A DNA stretch of 64,000 nt from Desulfatibacillum aliphaticivorans DSM 15576 (lineage in GTDB: Bacteria; Desulfobacterota; Desulfobacteria; Desulfobacterales; Desulfatibacillaceae): the NCBI RefSeq assembly GCF_000429905.1, contig NZ_AUCT01000021.1, forward strand, positions 1-64,000, read 5' to 3'. Positions 25,665-35,240 of the stretch are shown here, in pieces. How positions within the stretch are numbered: the first letter of the stretch is position 1; every line of letters begins with the position of its first letter. The position numbers and the translations under genes were made by a program. A model generated the notes under the pieces. That model was not told the DNA's origin and searched no databases. It worked only from the letters and a program-made list of their open reading frames with translations.

Positions 25665-25694
25665 CGCGGGGCGCCCCGCGACTGCGTTGACGCA
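25665..25694. repeat. Paired palindromes between ppiC-type gene and xth
   Basis: Perfect 16-bp GC palindrome CGCGGGGCGCCCCGCG (25665-25680) followed at once by TGCGT-TG-ACGCA (25683-25694). They lie in the divergent promoter region and could be operators, a cruciform or part of a dispersed repeat. No second copy was noticed in this window. Confidence 0.45.
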
Positions 25695-25775
25695 TGATGT
25701 ATGGCATGGTATTCAGTAACAATAGTTTTCGCTAACCATGTTCTGGGCATTAACCGCCAACTACCATGAGGGGCC

Positions 25776-26537
25776 ATGCTAAAATTTGTATCCTGGAATG
25801 TCAACGGCATACGTGCCGTGGAAAAAAAAGGCTTTACCGACATGGTCAAGGATTTTAACGCGGATATCCTTGCCATTCAAGAGACTCGGGCGCTTAAGGA
25901 GCAGTTGTCAGAGGATCTTATAAACATTGCGGATTATACATCCTATTGGTTTTCGGCGGAAAAAAAAGGGTACTCCGGCGTTAGCGTTTACACAAAACAA
26001 ACGCCGCTGGACGTGATGTACGGTATGGACAGCCCGGAGCACGACGCCGAAGGCCGAGTCATCACCCTGGAGTATGACGACTTTTATCTGATGAATGTCT
26101 ATTTCCCCAACGCACAGCCCAAACTGGTGCGCCTGGACTGGAAACTGGGCTTTAACCAGACCCTCCATAAATTCGCCAACGCCCTGGGCGAAAAGAAATC
26201 CGTGGTTTTGTGCGGGGATTATAATGTGGCGCACAAGCCCATCGACCTGGCCAATCCCAAGCAAAACGAGCAAAACCCCGGATACTCGCCGGAAGAAAGG
26301 GCCTGGATGGACGAGTTTATCGGCTCCGGGTACGTGGACGCCTTTCGCATGTTCAACCAGGAGCCGGATAATTATACGTGGTGGAGCTACCGCTTCAACG
26401 CCAGGGCCAAGAACATTGGCTGGAGAATCGACTATTTCTGCGTGGATGAAAAAAGCAAAGGCAGGGTAAAGAATGCGGAGATTCTGAATGAGGTCATGGG
26501 ATCCGACCATTGCCCCGTCAGCCTGGACTTTGAATAA
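25776..26537 (+). CDS. xth: Exodeoxyribonuclease III (AP endonuclease)
   Basis: 253 aa, usual length. It contains the EEP-fold catalytic motifs SWNVNGIRA, IQETRA, CGDYNVAH, RIDYFCV and GSDHCPVSLD, which bind Mg and provide the catalytic His/Asp. It cleaves abasic sites and degrades 3' ends in base-excision repair. GAGGGG precedes the ATG. Its TAA overlaps the next ATG by one base (TAATG), coupling it to the LD-carboxypeptidase gene. Confidence 0.96.
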   Translation: MLKFVSWNVNGIRAVEKKGFTDMVKDFNADILAIQETRALKEQLSEDLINIADYTSYWFSAEKKGYSGVSVYTKQTPLDVMYGMDSPEHDAEGRVITLEYDDFYLMNVYFPNAQPKLVRLDWKLGFNQTLHKFANALGEKKSVVLCGDYNVAHKPIDLANPKQNEQNPGYSPEERAWMDEFIGSGYVDAFRMFNQEPDNYTWWSYRFNARAKNIGWRIDYFCVDEKSKGRVKNAEILNEVMGSDHCPVSLDFE

Positions 26538-27433
26538 TGCCCATTTTCCCTGACTCCTTAAAACCGCTTGAACCGGGAGACGTTGTAGGCGTTGCAGCGC
26601 CCGCATCGTGCTTCGACGCGGACCTGTTTGAAAAGGGCCTGGAGGCTCTTCGGGGCTGCGGTTTTGAAGTGCGCGTTCCAAAACCCGCCTATTTGCGTCA
26701 GGGGTACCTGGCCGGGTCGGATCAAGAGCGGGCCCGGGCCTTTATGGAATTATGGGAAGATCCGGAGGTCAAGGCCGTCCTATGCGCCCGGGGCGGGTAC
26801 GGCGTCCTGCGCATTCTCCCCCTCCTGGATTTTGACCGGTTGGCGCGCACCTCCAAGGTTTTTGTGGGGTATTCAGACATTACCGGGCTTATGCAGGCCT
26901 TGATGGAACGGTGCGGCCTGCCCGTGTTTCACGGCCCGGTCATTACCGGATTGGGGCGAAATCCGGCCCATGCCAAATCCCTGGCCCGGCGCCTGTCAGG
27001 AGAATGGCCCTCCGAATGGGGCCTTGAAGACCCTTACATAATTACCCCGGGCTCGGCGGCGGGTCTTTTGGCCGGAGGCAATCTGGCCACCCTGTGCCAC
27101 TTGGCGGGAACGCCTTTTCAGCCGGATTTTGCGGGCAAAATCGTTTTTTTGGAAGACGTGGGCGAAGCCCCTTACCGGATCGACCGCATGCTGACCCATT
27201 TGCGTCTGTGCGGCATGCTGAACGGGATGAGTGGAATTTTATTGGGATCCTTTTACAATTGCGGTGAAGACGGGGAGATCCGGCGGGTGCTGGCGGACCG
27301 CCTGGGCGGTCTGGGCGTCCCGGTTTTGGGCGGGTTTCCAGCCGGCCACGGACCGGAAAACAAGACCTTCCCCATGGGAACGCCCGTGAAACTGGATGCC
27401 GATCAAGCCAGTCTGACCTTTAGGAACCCCTGA
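26537..27433 (+). CDS. LD-carboxypeptidase / MccF-like peptidase (family S66)
   Basis: 298 aa. Family S66 motifs: VGVAAPAS near the N-terminus, CARGGYGVLRILPLLDF, the nucleophile serine in GYSDITGL, VFHGPV, and a C-terminal FPAGHGPENKTFPMG that carries the catalytic His. These cytoplasmic serine peptidases remove the terminal D-Ala from recycled murein tetrapeptide (LdcA) or cleave microcin C (MccF). It is translationally coupled to xth and followed 8 bp later by a serine hydrolase, a pair that would suit peptidoglycan recycling. Confidence 0.93.
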   Translation: MPIFPDSLKPLEPGDVVGVAAPASCFDADLFEKGLEALRGCGFEVRVPKPAYLRQGYLAGSDQERARAFMELWEDPEVKAVLCARGGYGVLRILPLLDFDRLARTSKVFVGYSDITGLMQALMERCGLPVFHGPVITGLGRNPAHAKSLARRLSGEWPSEWGLEDPYIITPGSAAGLLAGGNLATLCHLAGTPFQPDFAGKIVFLEDVGEAPYRIDRMLTHLRLCGMLNGMSGILLGSFYNCGEDGEIRRVLADRLGGLGVPVLGGFPAGHGPENKTFPMGTPVKLDADQASLTFRNP

Positions 27434-27441
27434 GGACGCCT

Positions 27442-28545
27442 ATGGAACAGGTCGCCCGGATTATGCAGAAAGGCGTGGAAGAAGGCGTGTTTCCCGGGGC
27501 CGTCCTTTTAGCCTCCAAGGGCGGGGAGATCGTTTTTCATCAGGCCTATGGCTACACGGATCAGACGCATCGTTTTCCCGCAACCACGGCAACAATTTAC
27601 GACCTGGCTTCCTTGACCAAGCCCCTGGCGACGGCCGCCTGCATCATGGCGCTCGTCGAGCAGGGGCGCCTTTCCATAAAGGATCGCCTGGGCGCCCTGC
27701 ATCCGGGATTTGGTATTCCGGAAAAAATGGGTCTTACCCTGGAGCAGTTGCTTTCCCACACCTCCGGCTTCCCGGCATACAGGCCCTATTATGAGGTGCT
27801 GTCCCAATGTCCATTTGAGGCAAGGCAGACCCGGCTTCTTGAATTGCTGAACTCCGAACCCCTGGAATACGCTCCGGGAAAAGGCTGCATATACAGCGAC
27901 TTGGGCTATATGGCAATCAGCCTGATGCTGGAGGAGTTCACGGGAGCGCCGCTGGATCGGCTGTTTTCCCAATTGGTCGCCGCCCCCCTTGGCATTGACG
28001 ATCTGTTTTTTTTTCCCTTTAACCCGGATAAAAAGGACGCTTCACCGGTGATTGCATTAGACTCCATAGCTCCCACGGAGGACTGTCCGTGGAGAAAAAA
28101 GGTCATTCTCGGCCAGGTTCATGACGATAACGCCTGGACCTTGGGGGGCGCGGCCGGGCATGCAGGCCTGTTTGGAACCGCTCATGGAGTCTGGCGGCTG
28201 GTTAATGGAATAAGGAGCGCCTTGGCAGGGAAGGCGGGCCGTTTTTTCGCCTCTCAAAACACCATGAAAGTATTTTTGGAAAAAAAGCGCGCTCCCGGAA
28301 CCTATGTATTGGGCTTTGACACCCCCTCTCCTTCCGAGTCAAGTTCAGGTAAAGCCTTTTCGCCCCGCACGGTGGGGCATCTTGGGTTCACCGGGACGTC
28401 TTTTTGGGCGGACCTAACGGAAGACGCAGTAGTGACGCTGCTTAGCAATCGTGTACATCCTACTAGAAATAATGGAAAAATTCGAATATTCCGACCAAAA
28501 ATTCATAATGCGGTGATGGCCGCCATGGGTTTTTTCCCCGAATGA
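27442..28545 (+). CDS. Beta-lactamase-fold serine hydrolase (class C/esterase-like)
   Basis: 367 aa. Penicillin-binding fold motifs: SLTK (Ser57, Lys60), YSD at 151-153 in place of YSN, and HLGFTG near the C-terminus in place of KTG. This is the pattern of class C-related esterases and D-aminopeptidases more than of true AmpC. No signal peptide is evident, so a cytoplasmic location is likely. It lies 8 bp downstream of the LD-carboxypeptidase with GAGGA before the ATG, so a role in muropeptide recycling is possible. The substrate is unknown. Confidence 0.9.
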   Translation: MEQVARIMQKGVEEGVFPGAVLLASKGGEIVFHQAYGYTDQTHRFPATTATIYDLASLTKPLATAACIMALVEQGRLSIKDRLGALHPGFGIPEKMGLTLEQLLSHTSGFPAYRPYYEVLSQCPFEARQTRLLELLNSEPLEYAPGKGCIYSDLGYMAISLMLEEFTGAPLDRLFSQLVAAPLGIDDLFFFPFNPDKKDASPVIALDSIAPTEDCPWRKKVILGQVHDDNAWTLGGAAGHAGLFGTAHGVWRLVNGIRSALAGKAGRFFASQNTMKVFLEKKRAPGTYVLGFDTPSPSESSSGKAFSPRTVGHLGFTGTSFWADLTEDAVVTLLSNRVHPTRNNGKIRIFRPKIHNAVMAAMGFFPE

Positions 28546-28897
28546 TAAACTTTTTACATGAACCCGCCTCAGTGTTAAAAAAATTGTTGAACTAAACCTA
28601 TTGAATGGGATAAGGTTATTTTAACAAAAGCATTTCCACCCAATTTCATCTGAACTGTACTATCTAGAAAACAGACTTTTTCCGGATCGCATCAGTATCT
28701 CTTGCAATAATCAGTACCAGGCCTTGAGGCCTTCTATTCCAATTCAAAAGCAGCAATGCAGTAATTCTTTAGCAGGACCCAAGTCAGACATATTTTTTTT
28801 GAGTCAGTTTATTGGAGAAGGCGCTGAATAAGCACTTTTTCCCGAAATATGCCGTAGTCTCAAAAAATCAACCTTTTGCCATGCAAGGAGACGGCTT
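28546..28897. other. 350-bp gap upstream of the Liv-type transport operon
   Basis: AT-rich, no coding frame with a ribosome-binding site. It contains a small inverted repeat AGGCC-TTGA-GGCCT (28719-28732). It presumably holds the operon promoter, but I cannot place -35/-10 boxes with confidence. Confidence 0.5.
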
Positions 28898-29719
28898 ATG
28901 GTCCATGCCGCCAAATCCAAGGCCAAGGATGTCCTTTTGGAATTGGAAGACGTGCACATGTATTTTGGCAGGGTGGCCGCCCTGGCCGGGGTGAACCTGC
29001 GGGTCCGCAAGGGAGAGATCCATTCCATAATCGGCCCCAATGGTGCGGGTAAAACCGTTATGATGAATTGTATCAACGGGTTGTATAAGCCGCAGAGGGG
29101 GAACATCTTCTTTGACGGTCAACGCGTAAACGGTTTCGCCCCTTCCAAGAGGGCGCGTCTTGGCATTGCCCGGACCTTCCAGAAAATCGAATTATTCGGC
29201 GGCATGACCGTTTTGGATAACATTCGTTTGGGAAGGCACATCCACATGAACTCCGGGATTTTTTCCGGCGGCATGTGGATCGGCAAGACAAAGAGGGAGG
29301 AAATCGAATCCCGCCAATTTATCGAGGAGGAGATCATAGACCTCCTGGAGATCGAAAGCATACGCCATAAAACGGTGAACATGCTTCCCTACGGGCTCCA
29401 GAAGCGGGTGGAGTTGGGGCGGGCCTTGGCCCTGCAGCCCCGCCTGCTGCTCCTGGACGAACCCCTGGCCGGCCTCAACCTGGAAGAAGTGGAGGACATG
29501 GCCCGGTTCATCCTGGATATCAACGAGGAGGAGCGCTGGAAGGTCACCTGCATTTTGGTGGAGCACGACATGGGGGTGGTGATGGATATTTCCCACACCG
29601 TATTTGTGCTGAATTTCGGGCACAAAATCGTGGACGGCCCCCCTGATGAAGTGCAGGCCAATCCGGAAGTGGTCAAGGCTTATCTTGGTGAAGAAGACAT
29701 GTACACCACGCGGAGGTAG
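28898..29719 (+). CDS. livG: Branched-chain-amino-acid-type ABC transporter, ATPase LivG
   Basis: 273 aa. Walker A GPNGAGKT (residues 46-53), Q-loop region FQKIELFGGMTVLDN, signature LPYGLQKRVELGRAL, Walker B LLLLDEP and the H-loop VEHDMGVV are intact. AAGGAG precedes the ATG. First gene of a six-gene operon. It would energise import with the second ATPase (35241) for the permeases at 31657 and 32583. Confidence 0.95.
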   Translation: MVHAAKSKAKDVLLELEDVHMYFGRVAALAGVNLRVRKGEIHSIIGPNGAGKTVMMNCINGLYKPQRGNIFFDGQRVNGFAPSKRARLGIARTFQKIELFGGMTVLDNIRLGRHIHMNSGIFSGGMWIGKTKREEIESRQFIEEEIIDLLEIESIRHKTVNMLPYGLQKRVELGRALALQPRLLLLDEPLAGLNLEEVEDMARFILDINEEERWKVTCILVEHDMGVVMDISHTVFVLNFGHKIVDGPPDEVQANPEVVKAYLGEEDMYTTRR

Positions 29720-29730
29720 AGAAAATCCCT

Positions 29731-31644
29731 ATGGACGTCAATATCACAAAGGATCTCACCATTCCCAAGCTGTTCGTGGCGAAGTGCAGGCAATACGGAA
29801 AAAGCCGGGTGGCCATGAGGGAAAAGGAGTTCGGCATCTGGATTCCTTTTACTTGGCGGGACTATTACAACAAAGTCAAATACATATCTCTTGGCCTGGT
29901 CAGCCTGGGGCTCAAGCCGGGGGATAAAGTGGCCATGATGGGCGACAACCGTCCGGAAGGCCTTTGGGTGGAAATGGCCGCCTTGTGCGCCGGAGGCGTT
30001 GGGGTTTGGCTGTTTCAGGATTGCATGAGCGATGAAGTCAAGTACATCATCGAGCAGTCCGACACGCGCTTTTTTGTGGGCGAAACCCAGGAGGAAGTGG
30101 ATAAGAGCCTGGCTATTTTCGACCAATGCCCCAGCCTGGAAAAAATCGTCTGGGACGATCCTAAAGGCATGCGCAATTACGGGCAGGACTGCCTGATCAG
30201 CCTGGGCAAGCTCATGGACCTTGGCAAAAGCCTGGACGAAAAAGAGCCCAGTTTGTTCGAGCAAATGGTGGCCCAGGGCCACGGGGACGACATCTGCCTG
30301 CTTTTTTACACTTCCGGCACCACGGCCCTGCCCAAGGGCGTCCTCCTGACCCATTACAACATGCTGACCATGGGAGCGAACCTCATGGCCGTGGATCCGT
30401 GCAAGGAATCGGACGATTTCGTCTCCTACCTGCCTTTCGCCTGGATCGGCGAGCAAATGATGTCCGTATCCTGCGGCCTCCAGGTGGGCTATACCATCAA
30501 TTTTCCGGAAGAGCCGGACACGGCCATGGAAAACATCCGGGAAATCGGCCCCCACGTTATGTTCGCGCCGCCGCGTCTGTACGAAGGCATGACCCGCCAA
30601 GTCCAGGTCAAGCACATGGACTCGGGCTGGATCAAACGCAAGATGTACACCTTGGCCAGCAAAATAGGGTATGCCGTCGCCAACCTTAAGTTCGACAAGA
30701 AGCCGGTGCCCTTTTATATGAAAATCGCCCTGGCCCTGGCCAATACATTCGTCCTGAACAAGCTCAAGGACCATTTGGGCATGACCCGCCTGCGCCAGGC
30801 CTATACTGGCGGCGCAGCCATGGGGCCGGACCATTTCCGCTTTTTCCACGCCCTGGGGGTGAACCTCAAGCAGATTTACGGACAAACGGAAATTGCGGGC
30901 ATCGCCATTGTGCATCGGGACGGCGACATCAAGTTCGACACCGTGGGCACGCCCATTCCCGGTACGGAAGTAAAAATCGCTGAAGACGGCGAGATTCTCT
31001 GCAAGAGCCCCTCCGTGTTCCAGGGCTATTATAAAAATGATGAGGCCACGGAAAAGACCCTGCTGGACGGATGGCTGGCCACGGGCGACAAGGGCTTTAT
31101 CGACGATGACGGCCACCTGGTGGTTTTCGACCGGTCCAAGGACGTCATGACCCTCAAGGACGGCCGGCCTTTTTCGCCCCAATACCTGGAAACCCGCCTC
31201 AAGTTCTCCCCCTACGTGCAGGAGGCCTGGGTCATCGGCCACGAGCGGGACTACGTCACCGCGGTCATGTGCATAGACTATTCCGTGGTGGGCAAGTGGG
31301 CCGACGACAAAAAGCTCAATTACACCAGCTATATGGAGCTCTCCCAAAAGCCCGATGTGTACGATCTGTTGGCTTCCCAGGTGGAAATCGCCAACCAGGA
31401 CCTGCCCGAACCGGCGAAAATCCATAAAATTATCAACCTATATAAGGTGTTTGACGCGGACGATGAGGAACTGACCCGCACCAGCAAGCTCCGCAGGGCC
31501 TTTGTGGAAAAACGCTACAAGCAGATTGTGGACGCCCTGTACCAGGATGTGGACACGGTCCACATGGATACAACCATCACTTATGAGGACGGCAGAGAGC
31601 AGCATATCAAGACGGATCTCAGGATCCAAAAGCTCAATATGTAA
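29731..31644 (+). CDS. Long-chain-type acyl-CoA synthetase (AMP-forming, FadD15-like)
   Basis: 637 aa. A canonical P-loop FYTSGTTALPKG, YGQTEIAGI, and TGDKGFIDDDGHLVVFDRSKD are present, followed by a C-terminal domain with the longer tail of the FadD15/eukaryotic ACSL branch. It converts an organic acid to its CoA thioester with ATP. It is embedded between livG and livH (11 bp after livG), so it probably activates the compound imported by this transporter. GGAGG lies 14 bp upstream of the ATG. The substrate, aliphatic or aromatic, cannot be read from sequence. Confidence 0.94.
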   Translation: MDVNITKDLTIPKLFVAKCRQYGKSRVAMREKEFGIWIPFTWRDYYNKVKYISLGLVSLGLKPGDKVAMMGDNRPEGLWVEMAALCAGGVGVWLFQDCMSDEVKYIIEQSDTRFFVGETQEEVDKSLAIFDQCPSLEKIVWDDPKGMRNYGQDCLISLGKLMDLGKSLDEKEPSLFEQMVAQGHGDDICLLFYTSGTTALPKGVLLTHYNMLTMGANLMAVDPCKESDDFVSYLPFAWIGEQMMSVSCGLQVGYTINFPEEPDTAMENIREIGPHVMFAPPRLYEGMTRQVQVKHMDSGWIKRKMYTLASKIGYAVANLKFDKKPVPFYMKIALALANTFVLNKLKDHLGMTRLRQAYTGGAAMGPDHFRFFHALGVNLKQIYGQTEIAGIAIVHRDGDIKFDTVGTPIPGTEVKIAEDGEILCKSPSVFQGYYKNDEATEKTLLDGWLATGDKGFIDDDGHLVVFDRSKDVMTLKDGRPFSPQYLETRLKFSPYVQEAWVIGHERDYVTAVMCIDYSVVGKWADDKKLNYTSYMELSQKPDVYDLLASQVEIANQDLPEPAKIHKIINLYKVFDADDEELTRTSKLRRAFVEKRYKQIVDALYQDVDTVHMDTTITYEDGREQHIKTDLRIQKLNM

Positions 31645-31656
31645 GGAGCGGCGTGT

Positions 31657-32541
31657 ATGGAAACCTTTGTGATTGCATTGATCACCGGAATTCTTGTTGG
31701 AGGCATCTACGCCCTGGTGGCCCTTGGATGGGTAATTATCTACAAGTGCTCCGGGGTGCTGAACCTGGCCATGGGGGAGCTTACGCTCATAGGGGCGTAT
31801 GTCACCCTTTCCTTTTATACGGCGGGCGTGCCGTTCATCCCCGCCGTTCTGCTGACCCTGGTGGTGGGCGCCGCCCTTGGCTATCTCACGGAGCGCATCT
31901 TTTTGGATAAGCTGATAGGCGAGCCCATCCTGGCCGTCATTATGGTGACCGTGGGGCTTTCCTTTTTTCTCAAAGGGCTGGTGGAATTTTTGTGGGGCAC
32001 GGACACCCGGGTGTTCACGCCCCCGGTTTTCAGCATCGAACCCATTACCCTGAGCTTTTTAAAGATCAGCCCCGTGTATTTGTGGTCGTTCATTCTTTCC
32101 ATTGTCCTGCTTGTTTTGTTGGTGTCTTTCTTTAAGTTCACCAGTTGGGGGCTTTCCATGCAGGCCACGGCGGACGATGAAACCGCGGCCCTTTCCCTGG
32201 GCGTGTCGGCCCGGTTCGTGTACGCGGCTTCCTGGGCCATCGCTTTTATGAGCGCGGGCGTGGGCGGGGCGCTGCTGGGCAATATCAACGGCATCAATAT
32301 TTCGGTGGGCCATTTGGGGCTCCTGGTTTTGCCGGCTGTTGTGCTGGGAGGCTTGAACTCCATCCCCGGCGCCATTGTGGGCGGCATAACCATCGGCGTG
32401 CTCCAGAATTTGGCGGGGACCTATCTGGACGTTTATTTTCCCGGCGGAGTCAAGGAAATCGTTCCCTTTGTGTTTATGACGGTTTTCCTCTTGTTCAAGC
32501 CTTATGGATTGTGGGGCTGGGAAAGAATTGAACGGGTTTAG
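31657..32541 (+). CDS. livH: ABC transporter permease LivH
   Basis: 294 aa of alternating hydrophobic segments (eight or so helices). LivH features: GILVGGIYALVALGWVIIYK, LNLAMGELTLIGAYV, and AVVLGGLNSIPGAIVGG, the loop that contacts LivG/F. Strong AAGGAG before the ATG, 12 bp after the acyl-CoA synthetase. It forms the inner-membrane channel with LivM. Confidence 0.95.
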   Translation: METFVIALITGILVGGIYALVALGWVIIYKCSGVLNLAMGELTLIGAYVTLSFYTAGVPFIPAVLLTLVVGAALGYLTERIFLDKLIGEPILAVIMVTVGLSFFLKGLVEFLWGTDTRVFTPPVFSIEPITLSFLKISPVYLWSFILSIVLLVLLVSFFKFTSWGLSMQATADDETAALSLGVSARFVYAASWAIAFMSAGVGGALLGNINGINISVGHLGLLVLPAVVLGGLNSIPGAIVGGITIGVLQNLAGTYLDVYFPGGVKEIVPFVFMTVFLLFKPYGLWGWERIERV

Positions 32542-32582
32542 CTTTTTAGCGCCTATAGCGCGGAAAAAAGAGGAGAGGGTAT

Positions 32583-33890
32583 ATGTCCTCAGTCTGGTTA
32601 CCATGCGGCGATTATCACGAGAATTATTCCCAGGATCAGGGTTGGTGGCAAACATCCCTCATCCGATTCAAAATGATTTCCCTGCTGGCATTTGTCTTTG
32701 TCGGGTGCCCGTGGGCTCTGCCGGAAGAATGGCATTGGATCGCCTATGTCCTTGCGGCTGTGGGAGCGGTTTTGTTCCTGGTGAAGATCATTGCCGACCC
32801 GCCCAACCTAAACGGGGAGTGGGTGTTGTATCCCTTTGTGTTTGCGCTCTTTTTACTGTACCGCCTGCCTGACTATTATTTAAGCGTCATGGTGATGATC
32901 GGGTATTACGGCATGGGCGCCCTGGGCGTGCAACTGCTCATCGGATACACGGGGCTGATTACCTTGGGGCACGCAGCTTTCATCGCCGTGGGGGCCTATG
33001 TCAGCGCCCTCATGGTTCTGTATTTCCATTGGCCCCAATTCATCCTGGACGCCGGCCTGGCCTACCCCATCTCCATCGTCGTGGCAGGCGTGTTCGCCGG
33101 ATTATGGAGCGTGCTTTTCGGCCTGCCGTCAGCCAAAGTGAAGGGCTTTTATCTGATCCTGACCACCATGGCCGCTCAGTTCATTACCGTGGATTTCATC
33201 CTGACCCAGTATGTGGCCCAGATCGGTGGGCGCGGGCAGGCCTTTTCCCTGCCTCCCGGCACCATCAAGGTGGGCCCCTGGGTGATCGACAGCGACGTGA
33301 AAATCTACTTTATGATGGCGGTTATTTTGACCCTGATGGTGGCTTTTGTCGCCAACCTGTTCCGGTCTCGAGTAGGCAGGGCCTGGGTGGCCATCCGGGA
33401 TAACGACATCGCCGCGGAAACCATGGGGATCAATATTGTCCAGTACAAGCTGCTGGCCTTTTTCGTGGCCGGCTTTCTGGGCGGCGTAACCGGGGCTTTC
33501 TGGCTGTCCAACACGGCCGCCCTGTCTCCCGAACATTTTCCCTGGTTTTTGTCCCTGTGGCTGGTGGGCGTGATTTTAATCGGGGGCGTGGGCTCCATCC
33601 ATGGCGCCATACTGGGCGCCTTGTTCATGGTGATTCTCACGGAAAGCCTGCAATGGAGCGTCATCCCCCTGACCGATTATTACGATGAGGTGGGGGAAAC
33701 ATTGAATCCCGGGCAGTTGAAGAATTTACTGGACTGGCTGGTCCCCAAACTGCTGATGGACTTTGCGTACATCAAGGACATGGTCTTTGGCCTGGCCATT
33801 TGCGCCTTTTTGATATTTGAGCCCAACGGGTTGTCCTACCGTTGGTGGCAAACCAAGAATTATTTCAATCTTTGGCCGTTTTCCTACTAA
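32583..33890 (+). CDS. livM: ABC transporter permease LivM
   Basis: 435 aa, longer than the usual 300-420 because of a soluble N-terminal extension of about 30 residues before the first helix. Hydrophobic core with GYTGLITLGHAAFIAVGAYVSALMV and WLVGVILIGGVGSIHGAILGALF matches LivM. AGGAGAGG precedes the ATG. Partner of the LivH permease directly upstream. Confidence 0.95.
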   Translation: MSSVWLPCGDYHENYSQDQGWWQTSLIRFKMISLLAFVFVGCPWALPEEWHWIAYVLAAVGAVLFLVKIIADPPNLNGEWVLYPFVFALFLLYRLPDYYLSVMVMIGYYGMGALGVQLLIGYTGLITLGHAAFIAVGAYVSALMVLYFHWPQFILDAGLAYPISIVVAGVFAGLWSVLFGLPSAKVKGFYLILTTMAAQFITVDFILTQYVAQIGGRGQAFSLPPGTIKVGPWVIDSDVKIYFMMAVILTLMVAFVANLFRSRVGRAWVAIRDNDIAAETMGINIVQYKLLAFFVAGFLGGVTGAFWLSNTAALSPEHFPWFLSLWLVGVILIGGVGSIHGAILGALFMVILTESLQWSVIPLTDYYDEVGETLNPGQLKNLLDWLVPKLLMDFAYIKDMVFGLAICAFLIFEPNGLSYRWWQTKNYFNLWPFSY

Positions 33891-33943
33891 TTTTTCCAGC
33901 TTTATTCGCGATGTTCGAACAATGTATGGAAAGGAGGAAGGTG

Positions 33944-35203
33944 ATGAGAAAAAAATGGAAGGTTCTGCTGGTGTTTTTAATCATAGGTGCGGTGGGGCTA
34001 TGCTTCTCCGGGCCTGTCCTGGCCAAAACCGTCAAGGTGGGCGGCATCATGGACACCACGGGCGCCACCTCGGACGTGGGCAAGGATTACGCCTTCGGCA
34101 TGGTGGAGGCGTTCAAGTACATTAACGAGAACGGAGGCATTAACGGGAACAAGGTCAAGTACACCTGGTTCGATTACGGGTATCGCATTCCCGAGGCCAT
34201 CACCCGCTACAAGTTCCTCAAACGCATGGGGGTTGTCGCCATCATGGGATGGGGCACCGGCGACACCGAAGCCCTCTCCCCCACGGTCAACCAGGATAAG
34301 CTGCCATACGTCTCGGCGTCTTATTCCGCGCATTTGACGGATCCGGCCAAATCCAAGTACAATTTCTTCTTCTCCTCGGATTATTCCACCAACGCCCGGG
34401 CCTGCCTGACCGCTTGGTTTGACAAAAAATGGCCCCAGCATCCGGATTACGGCAAGCGCAAACCCCGTTTTGCATGCTGCTATATGTCGGCCTCTCCCTA
34501 CTGCAATGCGCCGATCAAGGCCATCAGAGACCATGCAACCATGCTGGGCTTTGAAGTGGGCGCCGATCAGGACGTCTCCCTGTTCGCCCTGGACGCCAAA
34601 AGCCAGATCAACGCCTTAAAGGAATTCAAGCCCGACGTGGTTTGGCACGGAAACACCACCATGAGCGTTTCCGCCACCATGCGCGACGCCTACTCCCTGG
34701 GATTGGGCGCAGACTGGATCATCAACAACTGGGGCTTTGACGAAAACCTGCCCCGCCTGGCCGGACCTGCCGCGGAAGGCGCCATCGGAGCCACCCCCTG
34801 CGCGTTCTTCGGCCAGAAGCAGCCGGACGGAAACTATTACAAGAACATGGACAAGGTGGTGGAATACGCCGCCAAATACAACCCGGGCATTCCGCCTGAA
34901 AAACGTCTGAATCGCACGGTTCAGGCCTGGGCGGACGCTTTGATCTTCTGGGAAGCCGCCAACCGCGCGGACAAAGCCGGGTCTCTGGACGGCGAGACCA
35001 TCAAGACCAAGGGCTTTGAAACCATGAGGAATTTCGAAATCGGCCTGGGATCCTCTCCGGTCAGCTACACGGCCACGGACCACAGGCCCACCACCGGGTG
35101 CCTGGTGCAGGAATACCGGAACGGCGCGTTTAACGAGCTGTCCCGCGTGGACCTGAAAGCCCGCTGGCCCGAAAAGTGGGCCAACGAATGGCAGGGCTGG
35201 TAG
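33944..35203 (+). CDS. Periplasmic substrate-binding protein, LivK-type
   Basis: 419 aa from the ATG at 33944, which follows AAGGAGGAAG. A frame that begins at 33842 inside livM is open but unlikely. A signal peptide (MRKKWKVLLVFLIIGAVGLC ... VLA, cleavage near 27) precedes a type 1 periplasmic-binding fold (VKVGGIMDTTGATSDVGKDYAFG, ING NK region). It delivers the ligand to LivHM. Its ligand pocket residues differ from leucine-binding proteins enough that the ligand may be an organic acid. It is followed by the second ATPase gene. Confidence 0.93.
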   Translation: MRKKWKVLLVFLIIGAVGLCFSGPVLAKTVKVGGIMDTTGATSDVGKDYAFGMVEAFKYINENGGINGNKVKYTWFDYGYRIPEAITRYKFLKRMGVVAIMGWGTGDTEALSPTVNQDKLPYVSASYSAHLTDPAKSKYNFFFSSDYSTNARACLTAWFDKKWPQHPDYGKRKPRFACCYMSASPYCNAPIKAIRDHATMLGFEVGADQDVSLFALDAKSQINALKEFKPDVVWHGNTTMSVSATMRDAYSLGLGADWIINNWGFDENLPRLAGPAAEGAIGATPCAFFGQKQPDGNYYKNMDKVVEYAAKYNPGIPPEKRLNRTVQAWADALIFWEAANRADKAGSLDGETIKTKGFETMRNFEIGLGSSPVSYTATDHRPTTGCLVQEYRNGAFNELSRVDLKARWPEKWANEWQGW

Positions 35204-35240
35204 GATTTGCTTCTCACTCCCATCCTTGGAGGTTACAGGC

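Noticed and set aside
29680..31425. 581-codon open frame on the minus strand
   Set aside because: Antisense to the acyl-CoA synthetase; the same codon-bias artefact.
33842..33943. Extended N-terminus for the substrate-binding protein
   Set aside because: It would overlap livM and lose the signal peptide; the ATG at 33944 has a strong ribosome-binding site.
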